Assembly: GCF_910592395.1 (NCBI RefSeq)
Contig: NC_088315.1
Coordinates: 15,547,808 to 15,611,807 of the forward strand
DNA from: Lineus longissimus
Taxonomy: Eukaryota; Nemertea; Pilidiophora; Heteronemertea; Lineidae
DNA length: 64,000 nt
Direction of reading: 5' to 3'
Under the pieces are notes generated by a model that did no database searches, was not told the origin of the DNA, and was given only the letters and a program-made list of their open reading frames with translations. The position numbers were made by a program, and so were the translations under genes. Positions within the stretch are counted from its first letter, which is position 1. Every line of letters begins with the position of its first letter. Below are positions 11,957 to 23,876 of this stretch, in pieces.

Positions 11957-12992
11957 AATAAAAATGGCCAGGGCCATTGTGCTCACCTCATGTGGAGGGC
12001 ATGGTCTTGTGTCATGTAGTGTTAGGTTTGATGTAGGTCCAAGCAATTACAATTTCCCCAAAATGGCCAATTTACAGTACATTCGACCTCTGTGACCTTG
12101 AAAAGTAGGTCAAATCAAAGAAAACCCGGGTGACACATTGAATGGTTGTTAAAATTAGATGTACCTATGATATAAAATTGGTGCCAATCGGGCAAGTCAT
12201 TACTAGGAATAATGGCATTTTGAAGAATTTAGGATTTGGCCCCCTCCCTGGAGGCCAAACGGCAAATCAGATCGCACCAAACTTCGGTACCTGAGATCAC
12301 CTGACCAAGGGGTACATGTGTACTTAATTTGTGATCAATAGTCATTGCAGTTAAGAAACGTGCCATAGTCACGGCCTGACGGCGAATTTACGCCATTTGA
12401 CCTCTGTGACCTTGACAAGAAGGTCAAATTAAAAACCTGTGTGACATATACTGTATGGTGGTTAGATGTACCCATGATATCAAATTGGTGGCAATCGGGC
12501 AAGAAGTTAAGGAATAATCACATTTTTAAGGTTTTTGGATTTTGCCCCCTGGTGGTCAAGTGGTGAATCATATTGGACCAAACTTCGGTCCCTGAGATCA
12601 CCTGACTAAGGGGTAAATGTGTACCAAATTTGGTATCAATAGTCATTGCAGTTTAGAAACGTGCCATCGTTACATCCTAACGGCCAATTTACACCATTTG
12701 ACCTCTGTGACCTTGAAAAGGAGGTCAAATCAAAAACCCGGAGGATATATGATGCACCTTTGCTAGAAGAACCTACCATATTTTTTTCAAAATTTCCCGA
12801 CTACTATTAAGGGAGATATTGCATATTTTCACTTTTAACGTTTGGCCCCCTGGTGGCCAAACCATGAAACGAATCGGACCGAAACTTGGTCTCCCAGGTG
12901 TCATTACATAAGGGTACATGTGTACCAAGTTTCAACTCAATAGCTCTAACAGTTACGAAACGTGCCCTGCTAACGGACGACGGACGACAACG

Positions 12993-13031
<39 letters not shown>

Positions 13032-13080
13032 AACGGACGACGGTATGGGATAAGCTCACCTCTGCTAAGAGGTGAGCTAA
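11957..13080 (+). repeat. modular repeat R1, copy c
   Basis: Nearly identical to copy b: three modules, half-site boxes at 12398-12415 and 12699-12716, CTCF-like cores at 12544-12555 and 12845-12856, (GAC)n at 12990-13032, and a closing hairpin AGCTCACCTC/GAGGTGAGCT. It lacks about 20 bp near the start that copy b has. The similarity points to recent dispersal. Confidence 0.85.
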
Positions 13081-13612
13081 AAAGACTCATTATGAAGGCG
13101 GTCAATATACAGCCTCCTCCGTGTATGCTCGTCAGGGTTGCACTCAAACCGAAAATCGATAAATCAACGACCGCTTAAAAAACACCATTCTACTCTCAAC
13201 TGGACTATTATAATATTATAAAAACGAAAAAAACTTAATTTGTAGTATTATTAACTTGATGGCCAAGGAATTAGTCATTCTTTTACTGTATTTTTTATTG
13301 CTATATCAAGCACATGCGTTTGTTTACATGACCTTGACCCTTGTTTGCACATGGCTCGGAACCTGTCGGATCCTCCTTGGTACACTCCTATACGCATGTC
13401 GCAGGAAACTGTGTCGTAAGAAATCGATAACACACCGGTTATAAGTCTAGTGGAAATTTGCCAGTTTCATGATGATCTGTACAGTATATATCACGATGAA
13501 CATTCGTCTCAAAAATACATCAGTCCGGCGCAAGACTGCAATTAGGGCGCGAAGGTTTCGGAGGATTCAATCTCACCTCTACGGAAACCATGGGCTCATT
13601 GCTTGTCTTGTC
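13081..13612. other. nothing recognised
   Basis: Includes a hydrophobic frame at 13256-13444 (LVILLLYFLLLYQAHAFVYM) that could form a membrane segment, but it has no homologue I recognise and no support as a gene. Confidence 0.35.
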
Positions 13613-13745
13613 AGCGACATGTACAGTCCTTCAAAAAAGTAAATGGACACACAAAAATCAAATTTTCTTGAAAACTGCTGGTGATAAATCGATTCGGTTT
13701 GCTGCATTTGATAGGACATTTAGTTGTGCATCATGGTATCTACCA
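13613..13745. repeat. left arm of a long inverted repeat (partner 16146-16272)
   Basis: TGTACAGTCCTTCAAAAAAG through ATGATGCACAACTAAATG-type sequence is present here and, reversed, at 16146-16272 with few differences. The two arms enclose R1d. They may be two opposite insertions of one dispersed repeat or the ends of a foldback. Confidence 0.7.
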
Positions 13746-14433
13746 CATAAAAATTAGCCATTTTATCTAATACCGACTTTTATTGATTTACAAAAGGCCC
13801 CAAAATCAACTTTTTCGTTTCCGATTTTTTTCGTACTTTTTCTTGATAGGATGAATCACCATGATGAAAAACCCACGTCCCCATCAAGGTGATGAAAATA
13901 TCTTGTGTTAATTGGTGGGAAAACAGCATTTTATGTCAAAATTTTGCACCTTGTTTATTGACTTTGGAATTACTTTGGAGAAGTCGACCATAGCCAATTA
14001 TGTCAGTTTCAACATGCAGCCCGAGTGTTAATTCCTTATTGGCTGAGGTTTTGAATGGGGGTGGAAATGTTGTTAACATTGATGTATTGTAAACGCGAGG
14101 GTAAAGTAATATTGGTGAACCCATTGTCCAGCTGCCAAATCCAGGCCTGGGAGAGCTATTCATAGGCATATTAAACAAGGCCATTGAAATGGTGACATGA
14201 TTCCGGTTGTCTGGGCCAGGTGAATAATATCAAGGGTGCATCTCCGCAGTAGAAGACCGGGTAACAAAACCCTTTTGCACAAATGGGTTAATAAGTTGCA
14301 GATTCAAGTGAAAACTTTGGAATTTCTTAGATATTCACTCATAACTCAACAGAAGCTTCCAGTCAATATAAAATTTGCCCCCAAAAAATGCGTGATAAAA
14401 AATGTTGATTTTGGGACATTTCATAAATCGAAA
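13746..14433. other. nothing recognised
   Basis: About 690 bp, AT-rich, with no conserved frame, no inverted repeat and no known repeat end. Confidence 0.4.
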
Positions 14434-16015
14434 TGAAACGGCCAGGGGCCATTGTGCTCACCGTAAGTATTTTTAGTAGACAGTTACAGAAAGTGCTACA
14501 GTATGTAGGCCTCTCATAATTTATACATGCATCTGTGACCAGTTCAGAGCCGGCCCTGGCCAAGTGGTGAATCCGAGACTTGTGGTTCCAAGCTTGTAGA
14601 GTCTAGGTGAAAATGATAGTGAAGAAACGTGCCACTCCATGACAATGGTGAATATATTTTTAACTTTGACCTCAGTGACCCGGACAGGTAGGTCAAATAA
14701 CAAACCAGGGTGATATGTGATGTAGACACATCCACCTGACCATAACAATTTCATCACTCGTTACACTACAGCAATCGGCAAAAAACGATTTCCAAGATGG
14801 CCGCCTAATTAAATCTATGGCACCAAATAAATCAAAAAATGAAGAAAATGTAAGATAGAACTCAGAAAAGAAAAAAGGAAAAGATGAAAAATAAAAATAT
14901 TTTTGGCTGTCCTTGACCGGGGTTTGAACTCACGACCTTTGGATTGCCACAATTCGAGGAAAAACCCACAAAACATGCAATTTCGGCCATATTTGAATTC
15001 CGATCTGGCTGAAACTTGGCATACAAATAGTGGCTTCTTAGATGCATCAATACACAAAATTAAAACTCTTTACATTGAACAACGACAAAACGTACCAAGA
15101 ACGGTAAAGTTTTCAACTTTGACCTCTGTGAACTTGAAAGGTGGGTCAAATCAAAAACCTGTAAGATATGTGATGTATCCTTGCTGGGAGTACCTACCAT
15201 GAAACTTTTATCAAAAACAAATCAGTAATAAGCGAGAAATCACACTTTTTGAGTTTTGAGTTTGTGCCCCCTGGTGGCCAAGTCAATAATCAGACCGAAC
15301 CAAAATTCAGTGTAAAAGGTCAACTGACCTAGGGGGTCATTTGTTCAAAGTTTCAAGTTCATAACTGTTGCGGTTGAGAAACGTGCCATAGTTACACTCA
15401 AACGGCAAATTTACGCCATTTGACCTCAGCGACCTTAAAAAGTAGGTCAAATCCAAAAAATCGTGCAACATCTGAGGTAACCTTGCTAGGGGTCCCTGCC
15501 ATAAAAATTTCATCAAAAACAATTTGCTAATAAGCAGGCTATTGCACTTCTTACTTTTTCTGTTTTGGCCCCCTGGTGGCAAAGCCAAGAATCAGATCAG
15601 GCTGAAATTCAGCACCAGAGGTTATCTGATATAGGGGGTTATATGTACCAAGTTTCAAGCTCATAGCTTTGGTGGTTAAGAAACGTGCCATAGTTACACT
15701 CAAACGGCCAATTCACGCCATTTGACCTCTGCGACCTTGAAAAGTAGATCAAATTAAAAACCCGTAAGATATATGATGTATCCTTGCTATGAGTACCTAC
15801 CACAAAAGTTTTATCGAAAACAAGTCACTAATAAGCGAGATATCACACTTTTTAGATATCCACATTTGGCCCCCTTGTGGCCAAGTAGAGAATCAGATCG
15901 GACAGAAATTTAGTGTCACGGGTCATCTGACCTAGGGGGTCATGTGTACAAAGTTTTAAGTTCATAGGCCTAGCGGTTAAAAAACGTGCCACTGTTTTTG
16001 AACTAGGATACGACG

Positions 16016-16062
<47 letters not shown>

Positions 16063-16110
16063 ACGACGGACACTGCGGTATCGTATAGACTCCCCTATGG
16101 TGAGCCAAAA
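14434..16110 (+). repeat. modular repeat R1, copy d
   Basis: Opens GAAACGGCCAGGGGCCATTG and closes (GAC)n, GGACACTGCGGTATCG, GGTGAGCCAAAAA. Modules carry CTCF-like cores at 15266-15277 and 15568-15579. An extra ~440 bp first section (14470-15110), absent from copies b and c, includes on the minus strand GGTCGTGAGTTCAAACCCC (about 14917-14935), which resembles a Pol III B box, so part may derive from a tRNA-like SINE. Confidence 0.85.
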
Positions 16111-16145
16111 ATTGACTTATAGGTAAAATAGCAAATTTCCAAGTG

Positions 16146-16272
16146 GTAGATATCATGATGCACAACTAAATGCCCTATCAAATGCAGCAAACCGCATCGA
16201 TTTATCACCAGCCGTTTTCAAGAAAATTTGATTTTTGTGTGTCCATTTACTTTTTTGAAGGACTGTACATCG
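16146..16272. repeat. right arm of the long inverted repeat (partner 13613-13745)
   Basis: Reverse complement of the left arm, running from GATATCATGATGCACAAC to TTTTTTGAAGGACTGTACA. Confidence 0.7.
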
Positions 16273-16985
16273 ATTCATTGGGAACGAGGAATGTCGAGAT
16301 GCCTTCTGACCTTGACCGGTCTCACCCTCTGCTCCCTCAACAGCAATATGCCACAGAAAGATCTTTAAAATAAGAGGAAGCAGGCGAACTTGCAACAGCA
16401 GGCCGCCAAATGCATAAAATTTGAAACCTTTTTCAGGTACAGTAGAAAAAAATAATTTGATTCGATGGTTCTGATGTTAGGATTGAGGAAGATTTCATTT
16501 GTCCCGGGCATCTGTCTCATCGCGATTCTAATGAATACAAGAGATTATCATACTCGACTGTGATTGGTTGGTATTTTCGGCACACTGTGCTACGTCAGAT
16601 TGAGGATCACATATTATGCGGATTGTCGAACTGTGAATGGTTCAAATCAGGGGCACGGTGGAGGTGTGGCTTTAATACGCCACGATCACCACGTGGGTTT
16701 GTTTATTAAGTGAAGCACATTGATTATTGCTTATATTTATTATATAGCAGGAAACTTTAGATATTTACTAAAAAGTACTAGATTCTGTTTACAGTTCTGT
16801 TGGCTATGGTGCCGTTGTCTGACCAGTTGAAGTTCAAACAGTTGCTAAGAAGTAAAACAGCAATAGCATAAAATTCCATTATAAGGGGAAAGGGTTTATT
16901 GGAAATGAGAGGGATTTGATTTGGATGGGGTTTCCAAACTTTTGCACAGCAGTTAGTTAATGTAGTTGTTTGATTTTTTTCACAG
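16273..16985. other. non-coding, upstream of a possible exon
   Basis: No frame or repeat recognised. The last 30 bases form a pyrimidine-rich tract ending TTTTTTTCACAG. Confidence 0.4.
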
Positions 16986-17266
16986 TAGCACATGCCACAG
17001 AGCAAGGTGCCACTTTCCACAGTCTTCCAAGTCAAGCAGCATCAGCTGAAGATAATGCCAGTACTATATACTCAGCTGGCCCTCATAGTCCTGACTGGAA
17101 AATTGGTCTAAACACCCCATCCATTGAATGCCTTCTTAGAATCCCACAGAGGGACTTAAAATTGCTGTCTTTGACCCCAGGCCAGCGGTTGAGCACTGGT
17201 GGGCCAAGTGTGTTAGGAGACCCAGCACAAAACCCTATGGGAAACAAAGGCCAAGGGTACAAGTAA
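16986..17266 (+). CDS. possible terminal coding exon of an unidentified host gene
   Basis: A T-rich tract plus CACAG ends at 16985. The frame is then open for 92 codons to TAA at 17264-17266, with balanced amino-acid use (HATEQGATFHSLPSQAAS ... ECLLRIPQRDLKLLSLTPG ... NKGQGYK). AATAAA signals follow at 17477 and 17511. The exon would start within a codon, its first two bases completing one begun upstream. It lies outside the recognised repeats, which favours a host gene. I do not recognise the protein and found no upstream exon. A chance open frame is the alternative. Confidence 0.4.
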
Positions 17267-17530
17267 TGCCGACAAACCTAATACTGATATAACAATCCAG
17301 ATATTACAGAAGTGGTTTCAGACACTATAATAATAATAATAACATCTTTACATTCCTCCAACAGAACGATAATAATAATTTAGCACTAATCTACTAACAT
17401 ACAAAAGTTTACAGTTTTATGATTCTTCATGTCAAACCTGTAAAATCAATGATTGCAATGATAAGATTTCATGAGTAATAAAATCTCTACATTATCCTTT
17501 GGTATTTTCCAATAAAACTCAATATTTTGT
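17267..17530 (+). other. possible 3' UTR
   Basis: AT-rich with (ATA)n near 17330 and two AATAAA hexamers (17477-17482, 17511-17516). It is meaningful only if the exon at 16986-17266 is real. Confidence 0.3.
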
Positions 17531-18270
17531 AGTCATTTAACTCAAAACAGCAAAAATAATGATCAGGTATGCAATGAGACTTTTCATAACATGATGACTC
17601 AATGCAAGATTCTAGCTAGGACTTTTTAAAAACATAACTGGGCTGACAAACAGCCAACTGTGACTGTCTCATGAGAAAATTTCTCCCCCAGTTTTAGCTT
17701 TGTCTATTCTAACTGCAGCTCATCTTTTGTAAACTGCGAACACTGTCTTTTTCTCCCTACTCATACTGAACAAAAATTCCTTTTCACATTTTTTCTTCCA
17801 ACTTGTTTAGGAAGACAAATCACAATCGGAGCATCATGGCTTAATTTGCAGTAAGGTGGGAAAAAACCTGTCTAGAACATGCAGAACCAAAAGCACATGA
17901 TTCATAATAATTGAGAAAAAACATAAAAAGTGACAACTGCAGAAAATGGTTACTTCCCGATTTTTAGCTTGTTCCATTTCCATGTCCCCATGTTCCAATC
18001 TCTTCACATTTTCACGTCTATCTTGAGATTTCTTGCCTTGCACAGTGTTGCATCCAGGGCTAACGAATTCAACAACACTTCATGAAATCCAACTGTCTCA
18101 AGAACAAACCGTACATTCGAACAGACCTGAAACAAAGAAGGAGGGAAGACTAAAGCAATGCTGAGGAAAAAGGCTGAACATGCACATGTAGCAATGCCAT
18201 GTTACAGGGCTTTAGATCTTAAACAAGGAGCTGGTGACATGCTAATTTTTCTTTTGTTGAAGTGGTCCAG
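17531..18270. other. nothing recognised
   Basis: AT-rich single-copy-looking sequence; short frames only. Confidence 0.4.
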
Positions 18271-18345
18271 GGAGCCTCATAGCCTAGTGATCAACACTGC
18301 TGGCTACCACGCAATAGGGCCTGGGTTTGCTCATCCCACTTTGGA
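18271..18345 (+). repeat. degenerate tRNA-like sequence (SINE head?)
   Basis: TAGCCTAGTGATC (18280-18292) fits a Pol III A box, and GGGTTTGCTCATCC (18323-18336) is a decayed B box about 30 bp later, as in a tRNA. The first bases GGGAG (18270-18274) can pair with CTCCC at 18355-18359. The B box lacks the normal TTCGA, so this is not a functional tRNA. Confidence 0.4.
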
Positions 18346-18662
18346 GGATAAATACTCCCAAGAGATTAACAGAACACCTCAAAGTGCAGAGTGAATGCTG
18401 AAGGAGAAGTTGCAGTGTTTGATGAAAGATTTGGGCTGGATGTGGGTGGATAAAAATGTATAAATATATAGGAAGAATAAAAAAAACAACAATGTATCCC
18501 TGTCAAAGTGTACAAAGTCCTCTGTTCTTCAGGGCCCGAGCCAGGTGAATTTTTCTCTTTGGAAGTAAATTAGCAACACCTTGGTTTCAGCTCACAGAAT
18601 CAACTGGGCAATAGCAAAATAACCTTAATACTAGAGGCACCGTGTTTGCTGGCAAACGCTAG
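18346..18662. other. nothing recognised
   Basis: About 320 bp between the tRNA-like sequence and the next element. TTTGCTGGCAAA near 18649 is a small hairpin. Confidence 0.35.
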
Positions 18663-18792
18663 TATATCCGCACTTTGGTGAAATCAGGTTGCTGGTAGTG
18701 TTATGGAATGGAATAGAATAGAATAGTAAAGAAGGAAGCTGATGATTGGAGTGGCTTTTATTGTTATTTTGGGTAGTCTATTTCTATAGCAA

Positions 18793-18857
18793 GAAATGTC
18801 TAGGTGAACTCGTTCAGAATGTAGAGCGGTCACAAGATATTTCCAAGTTTTACAACA
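18793..18857. repeat. partial satellite unit left of R1e
   Basis: GAAATGTCTAGGTGAACTCG through TTCCAAGTTTTACAACAA equals the second half of the satellite unit at 20524-21292. R1e begins directly after it, so R1e was inserted into the array. Confidence 0.8.
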
Positions 18858-20521
18858 ATGAAACGGCCACGGGCCATTGTGCTCACCGTAAGTATTTTTA
18901 GTAGACAGTTACAGAAAGTGCTACAGTATGTAGGCCTCTCATAATTTATACATGCATCTGTGACCAGTTCAGAGCCGGCCCTGGCCAAGTGGTGAATCCG
19001 AGACTTGTGGTTCCAAGCTTGTAGAGTCTAGGTGAAAATGATAGTGAAGAAACGTGCCACACCATGACAATGGTCACGGTGAATATATTTTTAACTTTGA
19101 CCTCAGTGACCCTGACAGGTAGGTCAAATAACAAACCAGGGTGATATGTGATGTAGACACATCCACCTGACCATAACAATTTCATCACTCGTTACACTAC
19201 AGCAATCGGCAAAAAACGATTTCCAAGATGGCCGCCTAATTAAATCTATGGCACCAAATAAATAAAAAAATGAAGAAAATGTAAGATAGAACTCAGAAAA
19301 GAAAAAAGGAAAAGATGAAAAATAAAAATATTTTTGGCTGTCCTTGACCGGGGTTTGAACTCACGACCTTTGGATTGCCACAATACGAGGAAAAACCCAC
19401 AAAACATGCAATTTCGGCCATATTTGAATTCCGATCTGGCTGAAACTTGGCATACAAATAGTGGCTTCTTAGATGCATCATTACACAAAATTAAAACTCT
19501 TTACATTGAACAACGACAAAACGTACCAAGAACGGTAAAGTTTTCAACTTTGACCTCTGTGAACTTGAAAGGTGGGTCAAATCAAAAACCCGTAAGATAT
19601 GTGATGTATCCTTGCTGGGAGTACCTACCATGAAACTTTTATCAAAAACAAATCAGTAATAAGCGAGAAATCACACTTTTTGAGTTTTGAGTTTGGGCCC
19701 CCTGGTGGCCAAGTCAATAATCAGACCGAACCAAAATTCAGTGTAAAAGGTCAACTGACCTAGGGGGTCATTTGTTCAAAGTTTCAAGTTCATAACTGTT
19801 GCGGTTGAGAAACGTGCCATAGTTACACTCAAACGGCAAATTTACGCCATTTGACCTCTGCGACCTTAAAAAGTAGGTCGAATCCGAAAATCTTGCAACA
19901 TCTGAGGTAACCTTGCTAGGGGTCCCTGCCATAAAAATTTCATCAAAAACAATTTGCTAATAAGCAGGCTATTGCACTTCTTACTTTTTCTGTTTTGGAA
20001 CCCTGGTGGCAAAGTCAAGAATCAGATCAGGCTGAAATTCAGCACCAGAGGTTATCTGATATAGGGGGTTATATGTACCAAGTTTCAAGCTCATAGCTTT
20101 GGTGGTTCAGAAACGTGCCATAGTTACACTCAAACGGCCAATTCACGCCATTTGACCTCTGCGACCTTGAAAAGTAGATCAAATTAAAAACCCGTAAGAT
20201 ATATGATGTATCCTTGCTATGAGTACCTACCACAAAAGTTTTATCGAAAACAAGTCACTAATAAGCGAGATATCACACTTTTTAGATATCCACATTTTGC
20301 CCCCTGGTGGCCAAGTAGAGAATCAGATCGGACAGAAATTTAGTGTCACGGGTCATCTGACCTAGGGGGTCATGTGTACAAAGTTTTAAGTTCATAGGCC
20401 TAGCGGTTAAAAAACGTGCCACTGTTTTTGAACTAGGATACGACGGACGACGACGACGACGACGACGACGGACGACGACGGACACTGCGGTATCGTATAG
20501 ACTCCCCTACGGTGAGCCAAA
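18858..20521 (+). repeat. modular repeat R1, copy e
   Basis: Begins TGAAACGGCCACGGGCC and ends GGTGAGCCAAAAA, splitting a satellite unit cleanly. Close relative of copy d, including the extra first section. CTCF-like cores at 19697-19708 and 20299-20310; a third box has decayed to GGAACCCTGGTGGC. Confidence 0.85.
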
Positions 20522-20523
20522 AA

Positions 20524-21292
20524 GGCCGCCAGTCGGCCATCTTGAATGCAAAATCAGCCATAATCGAACTTGACCTTGATATTCATCCCATACACGTGCA
20601 CACCAAATATGAAATGTCTAGGTGAACTCGTTCAGAATGTAGAGAGGTCACAAGGCATTTCCAAGTTTTACAACAAAAAGGCCGCCAGTCGGCCATCTTT
20701 TAAGTGCAAAATCAGCCATTATCTAAGTTCGCCTTGATATTCACCCCATACAAGTGCCAAGTGGACACTAAATATGAAATGTCTAGGTGAACTCGTTCAG
20801 AATGTAGAGAGGTCACAAGCAGTACCAAGTTTTACAACAAAATGGCCGCCAGTTGCCATCTTCAATGCGAAATCAGCCATTATTGAACTTGACCTTGATA
20901 TTCACTCCATACACCTGCACACCAAATATGAACTGTCTAGGTGAACTCGTTCAGAATATAGAGAGGTCACAAGGCATTATCAAGTTTTACAACAAAATGG
21001 CCGCCAGGCGGCCAACTTGAGTGCGAAATCAGCCATTATCGAACGTGGCCTTGATATTCACCCGATACACGAGCACACCAAATATGAAATATCTAGGCGA
21101 ACTCGTTCAGAATGTAGAGAGGTCACAAGGGATTTGGAAATTTTACAACAAAATGGCCGCCAGTCGGCCATCTTGAGTGCGAAATCAGCCATTATCGAAC
21201 TTGGCCTTGATATTCACCCGATACACTTGGACACCAAATATGAAATGTCCAGGCGAACTCGTTCAGAATGTAGAGAGGTCACAAGAGTGTGA
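20524..21292. repeat. satellite array, five ~156 bp units
   Basis: Units start GGCCGCCAGTCGGCC at 20524, 20680, 20844, 20999 and 21155 (spacings 156, 164, 155, 156) and carry CACCAAATATGAAATGTC and GTGAACTCGTTCAGAATG boxes. Each unit start can fold (GGCCG/CGGCC). A GACGGACGGATGG stretch follows the last unit. Confidence 0.9.
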
Positions 21293-21379
21293 CATACAGA
21301 CGGACGGATGGCCAGATGGCCAGACAGACAATCCTGATAAAAACAATATATTCGAACTTACTCCAAAAGTGCGGATATA

Positions 21380-21859
21380 AAAATCCGCAACGAGGCATAA
21401 GCCTTTTTCCTGCAGTTTGTTATGTGATAAAAATAAAGGATATCAGAAAACGCCAACACTGTGTTTGTTGCTTAAATCATAACATGGATTGCTTTTAAAA
21501 CACCACCATGTTAATAAGTACGATTCACGGTTGACGAAAAACATTTTGAAGCCAAACCGATAGATGAAACTTGGTTAGAATCTCAAGTGATTCGGAGGAC
21601 GTTTCAAAGCCAACTTGATTTCGACGACGACTCGCTTCAGACAGTCTAAATAAGGCCTAAGGGCCTTACGTTCAGCTGATAATTTTGAATATTATTCATA
21701 GTATTGGTGTGTAAGAGTGGGGGTTCTGTCAGATGTGCGTTGTTCTAAGTCCCTGGAGTGTACATGTACTGGTAGTATAGGAATTTTAGAGGGGGCATTT
21801 TTATTTCAGTACACGCTCATATTTTGGTGGAGGGGGGCATTGAAAAATCATGACTTTTA
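21380..21859. other. mostly unrecognised; contains an AAGGCC hairpin
   Basis: AAGGCC (21652-21657) / GGCCTT (21662-21667) followed by ACGTTCAGCTGATAA resembles the start of the repeat at 7147. The rest is unassigned. Confidence 0.45.
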
Positions 21860-22300
21860 TAGTCGTACTTCCACCTATCAAATCCCCGTGTCTTTTGCGC
21901 TTACACCTATGAATTGCCGTGTCTAAATAGACCCGTGTGTCAAATCCCCGTGTCTATTAGCCCCATCGAGCTCGATGGGGCTAATCGGGGGCTAATTTAG
22001 ACCCGTGTTCAACACGGGTTTTTTGATAGGTGGAATCTGAATAGCCCCGGCAACTGCAAGTTCTAAGACCCGGCGACAGATGGCGCGGTGTAGTTGCCTC
22101 GGTATTGCGCACGCGAAATTCCCCTCCAACGGGAAAGAAACACAGGAGAGCTCCCTACCTACAGCGCACCTGTCGCCGGGGCTATTAACCATTATCTAAC
22201 ACCACTGATAGGTGTAAGTGCGCCCCGGGTTTTTTGACACACGGCGAAGACACGGGTCTTGAAAAAACACGGGGTTTTATGATAGGTGGAACTACGACTA
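21860..22300. mobile_element. 441 bp palindrome-rich MITE
   Basis: The ends TAGTCGTACTTCCACCTATC and GATAGGTGGAACTACGACTA are inverted with one mismatch. Inside are a perfect 30 bp palindrome (21956-21985, centred on CATCGAGCTCGATG), the hairpin ACCCGTGTT/AACACGGGT (22001-22019), a second inverted pair ATAGCCCCGGC/GCCGGGGCTAT bounding 22041-22185, and many copies of CCCGTGT. A further TTGATAGGTGGAAT box at 22023 repeats the end sequence. No coding capacity. Confidence 0.8.
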
Positions 22301-22479
22301 ATATGTCCGAATTAAAGTTTTTAATGAGATACCAGTAATAAAAATTAGAAGAGTATGAATTTTGAAATGGTGTTTATTTATAAATGATAATCCTGGCCAG
22401 CAGGTGATTGGAATTTCAATACTATAGTATGATTTGAATCATTGTTGAATTAGTCGTAATCACAATTTTTTAACATCAG
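22301..22479. other. AT-rich spacer
   Basis: No feature recognised. Confidence 0.4.
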
Positions 22480-23265
22480 TGAATATTATGACAATATTGC
22501 TGGATAATGATATGCTATGTCAATTTGTGACAATAGGATGCGCATGTTGCAAGTTGTCACTTTTTCAAGTGTTGTTATGTTGAGTATTTCCACTGTAAAT
22601 GTTTGAAAGTGTTAATTTCGGTTATATTGCAATATGCGGATCGTTAGGCTGAAATGAAGCTACATGTAGTCTTGGTCATATTAGTATCAACACCTATCTT
22701 TTTAATTGTGTAACTATGAAGAATTTGTTGATATCCTGAGTCTGGGAGATATTGCCAGTAGTAGGTGTTAATATAAAATGAATTAGATTGTACATGTATA
22801 TCTGGTTTAAAAGAGGACAATTTTGTGATTCTTGTAGTGCTCTGATAATGAATACTTGAATGGTTATTTTTGATGAAATGTTGACATTGGCTACTCAAAT
22901 CATGAAATGTTGTCTTCTAGACCAAATTAAGTTGAACACAAAAGAAAATTTTTGACATTCATTAAATACGAATATGAGAAAATCTGGCTTGTATATGTAC
23001 ATGATGACAGTAAATAAATCAATATGAATTAAACCATCATGACCACCAGTGAAAATATGAGCTAAAAAACTTGAACATGACAATATTGCTGGAGCATAAT
23101 ATACTATGGTTACAGAATCTGCATGTTGCTAGTGGCGAGCTTGTGTATGAGATTTTTAAATATTGTTATTGTGGAGTATTACCACTGTTAATCTGTGAAA
23201 GTGTTAATTAATTTTGTCATTCCATTGGAATGTTATTTATTTTAGTTGTTGCAACATGCAGATCC
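22480..23265. repeat. diverged ~590 bp direct duplication (two units)
   Basis: GACAATATTGCTGGA at 22490 and at 23079 starts two related units (TTGTTAT...TTCCACTGT...GTGAAAGTGTTAAT...ATGCAGATC). The second unit is interrupted at its TTAA by the Kolobok-like element and resumes at about 24659 (CTAAAAGAGGGCAATTTTGTG matches TTAAAAGAGGACAATTTTGTG near 22808). Confidence 0.65.
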
Positions 23266-23504
23266 TTAAAGGCCATATATCAAGGTTTGAAAACATGCTT
23301 GATACTCATGAAATATGTTGAGGGTTAAAAAAACAAGATCCCAGACATTAAAAAAATTCTAATAATAAAGTCATTATTTAGTTATTTCAATTTTCAATTT
23401 TAAACTATTTGAATTTCCCACCACACACAACTTTAGATTAGTTCCACATTTGGCCGCTAGGGATTTTTTGATGACGTAGATCAGGTCAGTCAGAACAAAG
23501 CAAG

Positions 23505-23657
23505 ATGGCTTCCGCATACAGTTCAGAGAGTGAGAGCAGTGAATTTGAGGATGTTTTGGTCGATACAGAAGGATATTTAAACGTTGAGTCGTACATGTTC
23601 GAGCCATTAATATCACTAGATCATAATGAGAGTGATCATTCGGACGAAAGTGATTAG
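23505..23657 (+). pseudogene. short acidic frame within the TTAA element
   Basis: Fifty codons from a Kozak-like AAGATGG: a Ser/Glu/Asp-rich peptide with SESESSEFEDV, YMFEP and a tail DHNESDHSDESD. The pattern of an acidic tail after Y-x-FEP recalls the N-terminus of P2X7-like proteins found in invertebrate transposon-rich genomes; this is a weak resemblance. It stops at TAG 23655 and the next frame (23661) is in another phase, so it is probably a remnant. Confidence 0.35.
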
Positions 23658-23660
23658 AAT

Positions 23661-23876
23661 TTGTGGTTAACCAATTTGCATGGCAGACCTGCCGATATAG
23701 CAAAGAAGACATTGATAGACGGTTGCAGATGCATAACATGTATGATTTTTGAACAGACTAATGTTGCACAATATTGTTTCGCCTCGTCAGTGTTGTATCG
23801 CCAGTTATGTCATGACGCTAAACTACTATTGAAAAGTGACGGTATTATGCACAATCATCTTGACGTGACGATATAA
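23661..23876 (+). pseudogene. cysteine-containing frame, continuation of the remnant
   Basis: Seventy codons with DGCRCITCMIFEQ and VLYRQLCHDAKLLL. The Cys spacing C-x-C-x2-C could be part of a metal site, but no complete domain is visible. It follows the acidic frame closely and may come from the same ancestral gene through a frameshift. No firm family. Confidence 0.3.

Larger units (their letters stand above)
18663..21379. mobile_element. inverted-repeat element containing a satellite array and R1e
   Basis: TATATCCGCACTTTGG (18663-18678) matches the reverse complement of CCAAAAGTGCGGATATA (21363-21379) apart from one extra A. Between them lie a ~156 bp satellite and, inside the satellite, R1e. 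Whether the inverted ends mark a transposon or a recombination product is uncertain; no target duplication was seen. Confidence 0.5.

Noticed and set aside
14915-14950. tRNA gene on the minus strand, from its B-box-like GAGTTCAAACCCC
   Set aside because: No A box at the proper distance and no cloverleaf; it is a part of R1d, repeated in R1e.
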